A stretch of 36,997 bases of DNA from an uncultured Bacteroidales bacterium. Its GTDB lineage: Bacteria; Bacteroidota; Bacteroidia; Bacteroidales; JAUNSR01. Position 1 is the first letter of the stretch; each line of letters starts with the position of its first letter. The stretch spans positions 1 through 36,997 of the forward strand of contig CAMTOJ010000038.1 of the NCBI GenBank assembly GCA_947074145.1. The letters are read 5' to 3'. The notes under the pieces were generated by a model. The model had not been told where the DNA came from and made no database searches. It saw nothing but the letters and a program-made list of their open reading frames with translations. Position numbers and translations under genes: made by a program. Below are positions 1 through 8,726 of the stretch, piece by piece.

Positions 1-2262
1 TGATGAATTACCGATATATAAATTAAAATCTCCGTTTTCTGCCTCTTTTTGCATATCTAAATTGTAAAAAGCAAGCATATCGGAATCGATAATAAATGTT
101 ACATATTTACTTTCGTTTGGTTCGAGAGTAATTCGTTGAAATCCTTTTAGTTCTTTTATAGGTCTGGTAACCTGACTAAACTTATCCTGGATGTACATTT
201 GTACAACTTCATCACCTTTCATTTTTCCTAAATTGGTAACCTTTACTGTAGCTGTAATTTTACTATTTTTAGACATATCAGGTGATGATAAGAGAATATC
301 GGAGATCTCAAATTCAGTATAACTTAATCCGTAACCAAAAGGATAGAGCGGAGAGCTATCGCCTGTAGCGTAGGGAAACCAGTGATGTGTAAACTTGTGA
401 TTATAATAACATGGAATTTGGCCCGCATGTCTAGGTATAGTAATTGGCAACTTAGCACTTGGATTCACCTTTCCGTAAATTATCTCAGCCAAAGCCTGAC
501 CTCCCATTGCTCCCGGTTCCCATGCTTCAATAATAGCAGGGATATTATTTGATATCCATTCAGTCGATAATGGTCTACCGTTCACAAGTACAACTACTGT
601 AGGAACACCAGTTGAATAGATTTTTTCTACTAGCTCCTGTTGATTCCCTGGTAAATTAATATCATATCTGTCACTATTTTCACCACATGTCTTATCATTC
701 CAATAATAGCGCTGAGATGTTTCACCAACTACAACTATGGCCAAATCACATTCTTTCGCTTTCCTTTCAGCTCTAACGATAGTATTGCGATCAAGATTTC
801 TTACATCCCAATCAAAAGAGATATGTTCGAATTTAGTATCAGGAGATACATTCTTTAGTCCCTCTACAATTGTAATAACATTACTATCGGGTTGTTGTAA
901 CGCCCAATCTCCAAGAATAGACTGATTATCAGCATTAGGACCTGTAATTAGGACTTTTTTGATCGTTTTATTATTAATAGGAAGTACACCCTCATTTTTA
1001 AGAAGCACAATTCCTTTTCGAGCCATTTCCAACGCTGTCTGTTGATGTTCCTCCGAAAAAATTATACTATTATCAGAATTTAAATCGACGTATGGATCTT
1101 CAAATAATCCAAGATTAAATTTAGCTGTAAGTATTTTTCTTACAGATTCATTGATTCGCTTTTCTGATATAACATTTTCATTTACAAGATCTAATAATTT
1201 ATCTGCAAAATCCGGTCCATGCATATGAAGATCCATTCCCGATTCCACACTTATGCGATAAGCGTCTTTAAGAGTAGGCGCTACGGTATGATAATCATGC
1301 ATTCTTTCAATATCCATCCAGTCACTCACTATAAATCCTTCAAATCCCCATCTTTTTCGAAGAACATCTGTCATCAAATATTTATTTCCATGACATGGGA
1401 CTCCATTCAATTCATTATGTGCAGTCATTACAGTATATACATTTTCATTAATACAAGCCTCGAATGGGGGGAAAAATACTTCATGAAGCGTTCTCTCTGA
1501 AATATCACAAGGTGCGCCGTTGATACCGTTAAGAGGTTGACTTCCTCCCACTAAATGTTTAGCACATGCCAAAACACTATTCTTATTTATTCCCGTAGGA
1601 CTTTGTAAACCTCTTACTGTTGATGCACCCATTACAGATATTAAATATGGATCTTCACCAAATGTTTCACCTACTCTGCCCCATCTGGCATCGCGTGCTA
1701 CCTCCACATTAGGAGTAAAACTCCAGTGAGATCCTGTCTTCCTCATCTCAAGTGCAGTCTGTTTTGATGAAAGTTCTACTAAACCCGGATCAAAAGAAGC
1801 AGCCTGTCCTATAGGTGTCGGATATATTGTCGATCCAGAAACCAGACCATTACCATGAATAGCATCAATACCTATTATTAATGGTATTCTCAATCTGCTT
1901 TGTTGTGCAAGTGATTGAAGATAATTTGCTTCTTTTGCTGTAACTACATGCAGAAAGGAACCTATTTCTCCGTTCTTTGTCATCTCTTCAACATCTTTTA
2001 TTGTCAATCCGGGATAAAAACCTCTTGCATGACTTTTTTCCATCTCATCAATTGAAATGTCCTGCTCGGCAGATGCCATATGTTCTAATCCTACAAACTG
2101 ATTCATTTGAGCTATCTTCTCTTTTAGAGTCATTTGGCTCAATAAATTTTCCACTCTCTTTTCAACAGGAATATCAGGATTAAGATATAGATCACTTGCT
2201 TCTTTTCTGTTTTGACATGAAAGAAACAGACCCATTACTGATATTATTAATAAAATTCTCAT
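1..2262 (-). CDS. GH3 beta-glycosidase lipoprotein (beta-glucosidase type), C-terminus cut off by window edge
   Basis: Reading the minus strand from ATG at 2262 gives 754 uninterrupted codons to position 1, so the gene is partial and its stop lies outside. A lipoprotein leader ends at LFLSC (Cys16), so it is probably membrane-anchored in the periplasm or at the surface. The GH3 N-terminal barrel covers about residues 30-350 with KHLVG near 235 and the nucleophile in IVSDW (Asp314); the GH3 C-terminal alpha/beta domain follows (GPNADNQS, VVVVGE-like strand) and a fibronectin-III-like tail starts after YPFGYGLSYT. Family knowledge: retaining exo-acting beta-glucosidases or beta-xylosidases that release sugars from oligosaccharide ends. 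It is the last visible gene of the PUL A operon, 29 bp after the GH5 gene, and should finish oligosaccharides made by that enzyme. GH3 membership is sure; the exact sugar is not. Confidence 0.93.
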   Translation of the reverse strand, partial: MRILLIISVMGLFLSCQNRKEASDLYLNPDIPVEKRVENLLSQMTLKEKIAQMNQFVGLEHMASAEQDISIDEMEKSHARGFYPGLTIKDVEEMTKNGEIGSFLHVVTAKEANYLQSLAQQSRLRIPLIIGIDAIHGNGLVSGSTIYPTPIGQAASFDPGLVELSSKQTALEMRKTGSHWSFTPNVEVARDARWGRVGETFGEDPYLISVMGASTVRGLQSPTGINKNSVLACAKHLVGGSQPLNGINGAPCDISERTLHEVFFPPFEACINENVYTVMTAHNELNGVPCHGNKYLMTDVLRKRWGFEGFIVSDWMDIERMHDYHTVAPTLKDAYRISVESGMDLHMHGPDFADKLLDLVNENVISEKRINESVRKILTAKFNLGLFEDPYVDLNSDNSIIFSEEHQQTALEMARKGIVLLKNEGVLPINNKTIKKVLITGPNADNQSILGDWALQQPDSNVITIVEGLKNVSPDTKFEHISFDWDVRNLDRNTIVRAERKAKECDLAIVVVGETSQRYYWNDKTCGENSDRYDINLPGNQQELVEKIYSTGVPTVVVLVNGRPLSTEWISNNIPAIIEAWEPGAMGGQALAEIIYGKVNPSAKLPITIPRHAGQIPCYYNHKFTHHWFPYATGDSSPLYPFGYGLSYTEFEISDILLSSPDMSKNSKITATVKVTNLGKMKGDEVVQMYIQDKFSQVTRPIKELKGFQRITLEPNESKYVTFIIDSDMLAFYNLDMQKEAENGDFNLYIGNSS

Positions 2263-2291
2263 ACTATAATTAAAATGATAGGTTGTTATTT

Positions 2292-3407
2292 TTAATTGCC
2301 TGTCAGGATATTTAATAGTTTCACATCCGATACCTGACCATTATTATTGATAAATCCGAATCCTCCCTTATGTCCCCAATAAGAATATGCGATACCCTTT
2401 TCTGTCAAAATATCTGCTATATCTTTTGTCCAATCCATTCTGACTGAATATTGCGTCTTATTATAGCATCCGAATTCGCCACAATGTAACTGGTACCCAT
2501 ATTCATTTGCCACTTCTAATGCTTCATCTATTAATTCGGAAAAAACCTCCTTATTATATTCTTTTCTATATGGATCAACCAATTGTTTATCTGCATCACT
2601 GAGTTGTGCATAGTTTTCATCAGATACTATTTTACCGGGATAATCTAATTTTACATTAAGGCTTTTTAAATCTGTCCATTCTGCTCTGTAGTGTGTTAAT
2701 AGATGTGGTTCATAAAAATGGAAACTAAGTATAATGTTTTCATCATTACGTGGAAGTTGTAAGTCTTTAAAAGTTCCAACTTGTTGCCATCTATTAGAGC
2801 CTACAATAATTTTTCGATTTGGCTCCAATTGTCTTATTGTTTTTATCAATCTTGAAGCAAGAGCATTCCATTGTACATCAGTTGGTGCAACAGGCTCGTT
2901 AAGTATCTCGTATGCTACAAGTTGTGGATCATATCTTTTTAATTCTCCCGATAATGTTACCCAAAGTGAAACTAATTTTTCTTGTGCTTCAAAAGAGTTC
3001 CATAATGGTCTTTCTCCCTCATTAAAATGATGTGAGCGTATCACATGAAGATCTACAATAATTCGTATATTTTGATTCTTACACCATTCAATCGAATTAT
3101 GTAATAAGATCAATGCTTCAGGAATTAATTTTCCTGATTCATCAAAAAGTTGCTCCTCATCAATTGGCATTCTTAAATGATCGAAACCATTTTCTGCAAG
3201 CAATGCCACATCTGCCTCTGTAAAATATCTCTCTCTGACAGCTCCTCTATCGTCCGATTGAGATAACCAATGACAGATATTTACTCCCCTTTTCATATTA
3301 AAATGCTCTTTTTGAACAAATACAGGTTCTGATATAGAAGCATTATTTTCATCTTTACAGCTAATAAATATTAGCATCAGTAACATTATAACTATCGAGT
3401 TTTTCAT
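2292..3407 (-). CDS. GH5 family endo-glycosidase lipoprotein (cellulase-like)
   Basis: The product has 371 residues with a lipoprotein leader ending FISC (Cys17). A single (beta/alpha)8 cellulase domain fills the rest: RGVN at 40-43, DLH at 119-121, the acid/base glutamate in ILNEP (Glu171), SFHFYEP at 228-234, and the nucleophile in CGEFG (Glu311), followed by YSYWGHKGG. Both catalytic residues of clan GH-A are present, so it should be an active retaining enzyme. GH5 contains endoglucanases, mannanases and exo-glucanases; I cannot assign the subfamily. The length fits a bare catalytic domain without a carbohydrate-binding module. It lies 11 bp after the small lipoprotein gene and 29 bp before the GH3 gene, so it is read in the PUL A operon and probably cuts the target glycan at the surface or in the periplasm. 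Confidence 0.93.
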   Translation of the reverse strand: MKNSIVIMLLMLIFISCKDENNASISEPVFVQKEHFNMKRGVNICHWLSQSDDRGAVRERYFTEADVALLAENGFDHLRMPIDEEQLFDESGKLIPEALILLHNSIEWCKNQNIRIIVDLHVIRSHHFNEGERPLWNSFEAQEKLVSLWVTLSGELKRYDPQLVAYEILNEPVAPTDVQWNALASRLIKTIRQLEPNRKIIVGSNRWQQVGTFKDLQLPRNDENIILSFHFYEPHLLTHYRAEWTDLKSLNVKLDYPGKIVSDENYAQLSDADKQLVDPYRKEYNKEVFSELIDEALEVANEYGYQLHCGEFGCYNKTQYSVRMDWTKDIADILTEKGIAYSYWGHKGGFGFINNNGQVSDVKLLNILTGN

Positions 3408-3418
3408 ATTTTCTTTTT

Positions 3419-3811
3419 TTAATTATTTCCAACAGGAGGTAAGACTTTTATTCTTGCCTCTCTGGTTGTTGTATGATAATCTGTGCTCACTACCAATTTT
3501 AATTTATACTCTAAGCCAACTTCATATCCATTAAATGTAAATTCAGAACCTTCATATACAGGTATATCATTTAAATACCATATCCCGGTTGTATAAGGCG
3601 AAGGAGTAAATTGCAACGATATTACAAGTGTTTCATTTGTGGGGATTTCAAATATTCCCCAATTACCATTATCATCCTTGTTTGGCCAGCGACCCATAAT
3701 TCGTGGATACTCTTCTGCCTCTATTTGAAACGGATCATCATTCGTACTACATGAGGAAAGAATTAGAGTCAGAAACAACACTGACAATACATATTTAATT
3801 TTCATATTCAT
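3419..3811 (-). CDS. Small PUL lipoprotein with one Ig/PKD-like domain, unknown ligand
   Basis: I do not recognise a named family with certainty. The product has 130 residues (Met3 is an alternative start) and a lipoprotein leader ending LSSC (Cys21), so it is probably anchored in the outer membrane. The mature part of about 109 residues is rich in Tyr, Trp and beta-branched residues. A stretch near residues 78-115 (GIWYLNDIPVYEG, then FTFNGYEVGLEYKLKLVV) resembles one Ig/PKD-like beta-sandwich. It sits between susD (8 bp) and the GH5 gene (11 bp), the place where PULs usually carry a SusE/F-like or other surface glycan-binding protein. A role in glycan binding is therefore inferred from position; no binding residues can be named. 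It is much shorter than typical SusE/SusF or SGBP proteins. Confidence 0.75.
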   Translation of the reverse strand: MNMKIKYVLSVLFLTLILSSCSTNDDPFQIEAEEYPRIMGRWPNKDDNGNWGIFEIPTNETLVISLQFTPSPYTTGIWYLNDIPVYEGSEFTFNGYEVGLEYKLKLVVSTDYHTTTREARIKVLPPVGNN

Positions 3812-3819
3812 AATATTTA

Positions 3820-5442
3820 TTATTTATCCCACCATACTCCTTTATTCCAATTATCTGTTCCGCCTAATCTTTCTATAGCCCATGCATAACCTTCCGGATT
3901 ATAAGAACTTTCAAAAAGCGGATAGCATAATCTTCTCGGTATCTCTCTAGAATCTATTGTTATAGCTCCAAAATGTGTAGATGATTTTAGTTCAGGATAA
4001 CCACTTCTTCTCCAATTTGCATATCCTTCCGGAGAATTGTTGAAATGAAGAATCCATAACTCTTCATTGATAACTCTCAATCTTTCTTCCGGTAATGATG
4101 ATCCGGGGAATGGATTTTCGCTTATATAAATATCTATATCTTCCTTCGGCACATTTATTCCGTAACGGGATAACATATCAAATGCACCATTTATTCCATT
4201 TTTATAATGCATACCGGCAATTCCGCCTGTGACTATCTCGGCTCCAAATCTTGTTTTTGCTTCACACAGTAGAAATTGTGTTTCAGAATAAGTCATAATA
4301 ATTCCTGGTGTACTTCCCTTTAGGAATGCATTATTTATCTGTGGTCGGGTCGCTTTATCCTGCCATTTTTGAGTAGAATTACTCCAGTAGCCTGATGGCC
4401 ATTCATCCCACCAATAAAATCCCGGTTTGCAGGCTTGGAATTTAGATAAATCACCCATCGATATTATCTCTTCTGTAAGATCGATTCTATTGAAAGGATT
4501 ATTTGGGCTACTTTCATCATAACAACGACCATAGATATATAAACGCGGATCATTTTTAGACTTTAGCATATCCCATAAAGTACGACATATATAAACTGTA
4601 GGATATGGCTCTCTTCCCCTCCACATTTGAGAAAGAGCATTTCTTCTTACTTCTGCTATATCCCAATCATAGATATCTGAATAATTAATAACAGCATCTT
4701 CCGATTGACTTTGAATAAATCCATAATCATTCATTGTTAAGCGAATAACTTCCTGTTTTGTCTTTTCCGGATCCACTTTTATTAATCTCATAGCATACCT
4801 TAGAGAAAGTGAATTTGCTAATCTTTGCCATTTTGAAATATTTCCAGAATAAATAAGATCTCCCGTTACTCTATCTTTATCTTCGTCTAAGGCCTCGGAA
4901 GCTTCTTGTAATTCATTAATAAAATCATTATAAATATCTTCCTGTGCGTCATATTTCGGTTTTACATTATTTCCTATATAACCCTGACCTGCATCGAAAT
5001 ATGGAAGGTCTCCATATAAATCTGTCAAAATAGAAAATATATAAACCTTCATAATGCGAGAAATCTGTCTTACATTATGTTTTGACTCATCTCCCTCTGT
5101 TCTATGAATTATATCAACAAGATTCTTAATCTGTTTTCCATACAACTCCTCCCACGTCTGTAAAAATTCATTATTACTTTTTCTGTATTGTCCTCCAAAA
5201 GATGTTGAATTCCAATCACCTTGCTGATATTGGACAAAACCCGATAGATAGAATGTAAATGACTGCGAACCGCGCCAGTTACCCCAGGTTTGAAGCTGAC
5301 ATAACGTTAGTTGTACATTAGGATCGATTGATGGTGATTTCGAAGGATCGGTATTCATCTCTTCAAAATCTGTACATGCAGATCCCAATAAAACTATAAT
5401 AGCATATATAAATAAGTGTTTTAACCTGTTTTTATTTTTCAT
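3820..5442 (-). CDS. SusD/RagB-family glycan-binding outer-membrane lipoprotein (SusD-like_2 type)
   Basis: The product has 540 residues with a lipoprotein leader ending GSAC (Cys23) and the usual early motif DFEEMNTDPSK. The segment with LTDLYGDLPYFDAGQG and the following YDAQEDIYNDF is characteristic of the SusD-like branch described as nutrient-binding outer-membrane lipoproteins (Pfam SusD-like_2), as is the C-terminal part with WILHFNNSPEGYANWRRSGYP. Family role: sits as a lid on the SusC barrel and hands oligosaccharides to it. The gene starts 6 bp after susC, so the two are translationally close partners. Length is normal. Note that the second SusD in this window (33426-35129) belongs to the other, classical SusD/RagB branch, so the two PULs are not recent duplicates of each other. 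Confidence 0.93.
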   Translation of the reverse strand: MKNKNRLKHLFIYAIIVLLGSACTDFEEMNTDPSKSPSIDPNVQLTLCQLQTWGNWRGSQSFTFYLSGFVQYQQGDWNSTSFGGQYRKSNNEFLQTWEELYGKQIKNLVDIIHRTEGDESKHNVRQISRIMKVYIFSILTDLYGDLPYFDAGQGYIGNNVKPKYDAQEDIYNDFINELQEASEALDEDKDRVTGDLIYSGNISKWQRLANSLSLRYAMRLIKVDPEKTKQEVIRLTMNDYGFIQSQSEDAVINYSDIYDWDIAEVRRNALSQMWRGREPYPTVYICRTLWDMLKSKNDPRLYIYGRCYDESSPNNPFNRIDLTEEIISMGDLSKFQACKPGFYWWDEWPSGYWSNSTQKWQDKATRPQINNAFLKGSTPGIIMTYSETQFLLCEAKTRFGAEIVTGGIAGMHYKNGINGAFDMLSRYGINVPKEDIDIYISENPFPGSSLPEERLRVINEELWILHFNNSPEGYANWRRSGYPELKSSTHFGAITIDSREIPRRLCYPLFESSYNPEGYAWAIERLGGTDNWNKGVWWDK

Positions 5443-5448
5443 AGCAAA

Positions 5449-8400
5449 TTAGAACTTAGCATTAATATTAAAACCGTAACTTCTTCTTGATGGCAATGAG
5501 CCATATTCAAGCCCCATCCCTGACCCATTATTATAGTTTGAATCAGGATCTATATTCGGTATGTTTTTATAAATTATAAATGGATTTCTTGCAACAAATG
5601 AGCATGAAAGTGATTCTGCAAATTTTGATATCCATTTTTTAGGCATCTGATAGGTTACTGTTATCTCTCTAACTTTCACATAACTATTGTCATAAATAAA
5701 AGGTACGGGAGTTTTATCTCCTATATGCATCCAATATTTTTCAGGACTAACATATCTATCATTTGGCTGATAACTTATACTTCCGTCCTGATTTACCACC
5801 TCTATTACACCTTGTGCTAAATATCCTCCCGTAGGAGTCCAGCTTCCTTCTGCTAATCCGGCAGAGAGTCTTTGTTCTTCTGAACGATTCCAACCGTCAC
5901 GACCTTCAACTGTATCCTTATGTTTTCCTGTTAAATATGCCGAACGGGCAGACATAGAATATAAATCAGCTCCAAACTTTGCATCGAAAATTGCCGAGCA
6001 TGTCCAGTTTCCATAATTTATTGAGGTGGTTATCCCTCCAGTCCAATCCCATGTAGCATTTCCTAAAACTCTTAGGTCATCGGTAACTTCAGGTAACCCG
6101 GTTGAAGAGTTTATTATAACATCTCCATTGGGTGATTTTTTGAAATCTCGGCCCAAAATAGCACCATAATTTTGACCAGCTACTGCAGCTATTTTCACAT
6201 CAAGCCATCTGGCTGACTCAAGTTCAAACTCATTTATCTCAGGAGTCAAAGCCACTACTTTATTTGAATTTTTAGAGAAGTTGAAATTCAAATCCCATGA
6301 GAATTTCCCAATCTGTACAGGTCGTGTATTCAGTACCAACTCAATACCTTTGTTTTCAATTTTTCCCGCATTGATTAACATCGAATTATAACCTGATGCT
6401 ATTGTAGTATTAAGATTCAGAATCTGATCTATACTCTCTTGTATATAGTAAGTTGCATCGAAACCGATTCTATTATTTAGGAATTTAAGATCAATTCCAT
6501 ACTCACTGGAATTAGTCATCGTTGGTTTTAGATTCTTATTTGGAATTACCGAGTTACTTATCTGCCCCAATCCCATATTTTCGTAACTCTTTGTTGATAA
6601 GGAGTAATTAAGAGCTAATCTGTATGGATCGGTATCACTTCCCACTTTTGCCCATGATGCTCTCAATTTTCCGAAGGATAAAATATTAGTATTGATATCT
6701 AACAACTCCGAGAATATTAAACTTCCCGAGACGGAAGGATACACGTAAGAGTTATTTTCCTTTGGTAAAGTTGATGACTGATCACCTCTTAATGTAGCAT
6801 CAACATATATAAAACTGTTATATGAAATATTAGCTGTTGCAAAAACTGAGTTTATCTGTTTTCTGTAAGTATACTCCTCTGTTTCCTGATTTAAAAAGCT
6901 ACCTAAAGCTACAACATCACGCATCTGCATATTCTTAGCAGTAATGTTGGTTGTATAATTATTTGTGTTATAAACATTACCTCCAAGATTTACACCCCAT
7001 GTAAAATCACCTTTACTGTCATTATATGAAGCCAATAGTTCAGCATTCCACATGGTATTGTTAAAATGTCGTTTTTGAAGATATCCAATCTCATATCCGG
7101 GAGTTGAAGGGGGGGCAAATTCAAGAAAATCAAATATATTTTTATCCGCACCTGCCGATAACTGAAGTTTTATCTTTTCATTGATATTATATTTCGCTTG
7201 TGCAGAAGCTATAATCCTATCCTTTTCCGAATTATTCTTCATCTCATTTATAATCCAATACGGATTCAGATTATAAACATCTCTGTTATTCCAGTCATAA
7301 TAGTTTCCTTCTGCATCTTTATAACTGTCTCTTAGCCATCTTTGATCAAAAGTAGTAGCCAAAGACATTAGGTTTCTTGCCGGATTTGCTCTGTGATCAG
7401 CCAAAGCAGGCCTGTTTTTTACATCTTCACGTATATAATTTACTTTGAAGTCAAGATCTACGACCTTTGCTAAACTGGTATTAGCTCTCAATGTCAGATT
7501 ATTTCTGCTCATTTTGGTATTAGGCACAATATCCTCATTTCTCATATCTGAATAAGAGATTCTAATACCTGTTTCATCTTTTACTGAGTTTACGACAATC
7601 GTATTATTCACAGTGTATCCGGTACGAAAGAAACCGTCAATATTATCTTTAATAATTACAAACGGACGTTCTACTCCATCAAAATATTTAATATGAATTC
7701 CCGGATCTACTTTTGGTCCCCAGTTTTTGTTTGAAGAATGTCGGTCGTCAGAACCATTAAAACTTCCTTCTGTCCCCTGACCATATATCTTCTGTATGTT
7801 CTCCCATTTGGTCAACTGTTTTTCAAACGTTGTCGTATTATTAAATTCTATTGAGAAAGCCTTCTTTCTTGAAGCTTTCTTAGTAGTAATCAATATCACA
7901 CCATGAGAAGCCCTACTACCATATAATGCAGATGCTGCAGGCCCTTTCAGTACCGACATACTTTCTATATCATCAGAATTAATTCCCGATATACCGTCAC
8001 CCAAATCGTATCCTCCATAAGTAGATGCATTCCCAAATGATGAATTATCCATCGGAATTCCATCTATAACATAAAGAGGCTGATTATTCCCCGTCATTTC
8101 GGTACTACCTCGAACTATTACTCTTGAAGAACCGGAGGGACCTCCGGCTGTCTGACTAACAACAAGACCGGCAATTTTACCTGCAAGAGAGTTTATTACA
8201 TTGGTTTCTTTAGCTTTCTCAAGTTCATCACCTTTTATCTCACCGATAGAATAGCCTAATGCCTTTTTTTCTCTTTTTATACCTAACGCAGTAACTACTA
8301 CTTCGTCAAGCTGCTTTGTATCCTGAAGTAAAACAACACGTAGTGTTTTATCTGATTCGAATACAACTTTTTTGGTGACATAACCCAAATAAGAGATATT

Positions 8401-8634
8401 AAGGATATCTCCATAGGAAGCCTTAACAGAGAAATTACCATCATAGTCGGTTATTGTTCCGTTTGATGTATCACCAACTTTAATTGCCGCACCTATAATA
8501 GGAATATCAAATTCATCTACAACGAACCCTTTTGCAAAGGTTTCCCGTTGTGCATAAATAGAATTGGAAATACCTAAAACAAAGAATAAGATTAATGTAA
8601 TTCTGTACATTTTAAGTAATGTGTCTTTCATCAT
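5449..8634 (-). CDS. SusC/RagA-family TonB-dependent outer-membrane transporter (PUL A)
   Basis: I place the start at the first ATG of the MMKDTLLK sequence (8634), giving 1061 residues. An upstream in-frame ATG at 8679 lies inside the terminator hairpin of the regulator gene and adds 15 residues that would spoil the signal peptide, so I reject it. After a signal peptide ending near IYAQ come a carboxypeptidase-regulatory-like domain (about 33-113, with DYDGNFSVKA), the plug domain (EVVVTALGIKREKK, then VIVRGSTE and PLYVIDGIPMD) and a long beta-barrel ending in Phe. These are the marks of SusC proteins, which import oligosaccharides across the outer membrane with energy from TonB. susD follows after 6 bp. 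Expression is presumably controlled by the adjacent HTCS regulator. Family call is firm; the transported glycan is unknown. Confidence 0.94.
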   Translation of the reverse strand: MMKDTLLKMYRITLILFFVLGISNSIYAQRETFAKGFVVDEFDIPIIGAAIKVGDTSNGTITDYDGNFSVKASYGDILNISYLGYVTKKVVFESDKTLRVVLLQDTKQLDEVVVTALGIKREKKALGYSIGEIKGDELEKAKETNVINSLAGKIAGLVVSQTAGGPSGSSRVIVRGSTEMTGNNQPLYVIDGIPMDNSSFGNASTYGGYDLGDGISGINSDDIESMSVLKGPAASALYGSRASHGVILITTKKASRKKAFSIEFNNTTTFEKQLTKWENIQKIYGQGTEGSFNGSDDRHSSNKNWGPKVDPGIHIKYFDGVERPFVIIKDNIDGFFRTGYTVNNTIVVNSVKDETGIRISYSDMRNEDIVPNTKMSRNNLTLRANTSLAKVVDLDFKVNYIREDVKNRPALADHRANPARNLMSLATTFDQRWLRDSYKDAEGNYYDWNNRDVYNLNPYWIINEMKNNSEKDRIIASAQAKYNINEKIKLQLSAGADKNIFDFLEFAPPSTPGYEIGYLQKRHFNNTMWNAELLASYNDSKGDFTWGVNLGGNVYNTNNYTTNITAKNMQMRDVVALGSFLNQETEEYTYRKQINSVFATANISYNSFIYVDATLRGDQSSTLPKENNSYVYPSVSGSLIFSELLDINTNILSFGKLRASWAKVGSDTDPYRLALNYSLSTKSYENMGLGQISNSVIPNKNLKPTMTNSSEYGIDLKFLNNRIGFDATYYIQESIDQILNLNTTIASGYNSMLINAGKIENKGIELVLNTRPVQIGKFSWDLNFNFSKNSNKVVALTPEINEFELESARWLDVKIAAVAGQNYGAILGRDFKKSPNGDVIINSSTGLPEVTDDLRVLGNATWDWTGGITTSINYGNWTCSAIFDAKFGADLYSMSARSAYLTGKHKDTVEGRDGWNRSEEQRLSAGLAEGSWTPTGGYLAQGVIEVVNQDGSISYQPNDRYVSPEKYWMHIGDKTPVPFIYDNSYVKVREITVTYQMPKKWISKFAESLSCSFVARNPFIIYKNIPNIDPDSNYNNGSGMGLEYGSLPSRRSYGFNINAKF

Positions 8635-8662
8635 ATAAATTATATTTTTTTCTTGTACAGTC

Positions 8663-8670
8663 ACAAAAAT
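8663..8670 (-). promoter_or_regulatory. Candidate -7 box (TATTTTTG) of the susC operon
   Basis: On the minus strand TATTTTTG matches the Bacteroidota -7 consensus TAnnTTTG and lies 28 bp before the chosen susC start. No TTTG -33 element stands 19-21 bp upstream, which would fit a promoter that needs an activator such as the HTCS. The box overlaps the T-tract of the preceding terminator, so it could also be only that tract. Confidence 0.35.
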
Positions 8671-8707
8671 AGCCCTCAAAGCACCGTAGAAGGGTTTGAG
8701 GGCTATT
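8663..8707 (-). terminator. Intrinsic terminator of the HTCS gene
   Basis: A perfect 13-bp stem (8668-8680 pairing with 8695-8707; core AGCCCTCAAA/TTTGAGGGCT) with a 14-nt loop starts 19 bp after the HTCS stop codon and is followed on the minus strand by TTTTTG. It separates the regulator transcript from the susC operon and sits in a gap of only 92 bp. Confidence 0.8.
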
Positions 8708-8726
8708 ATAAAAGGTTTGAATTCTT

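Noticed and set aside
8635..8679. Upstream ATG at 8679 as the susC start
   Set aside because: It lies in the stem of the HTCS terminator and upstream of the candidate -7 box, and the added residues would precede a normal signal peptide.
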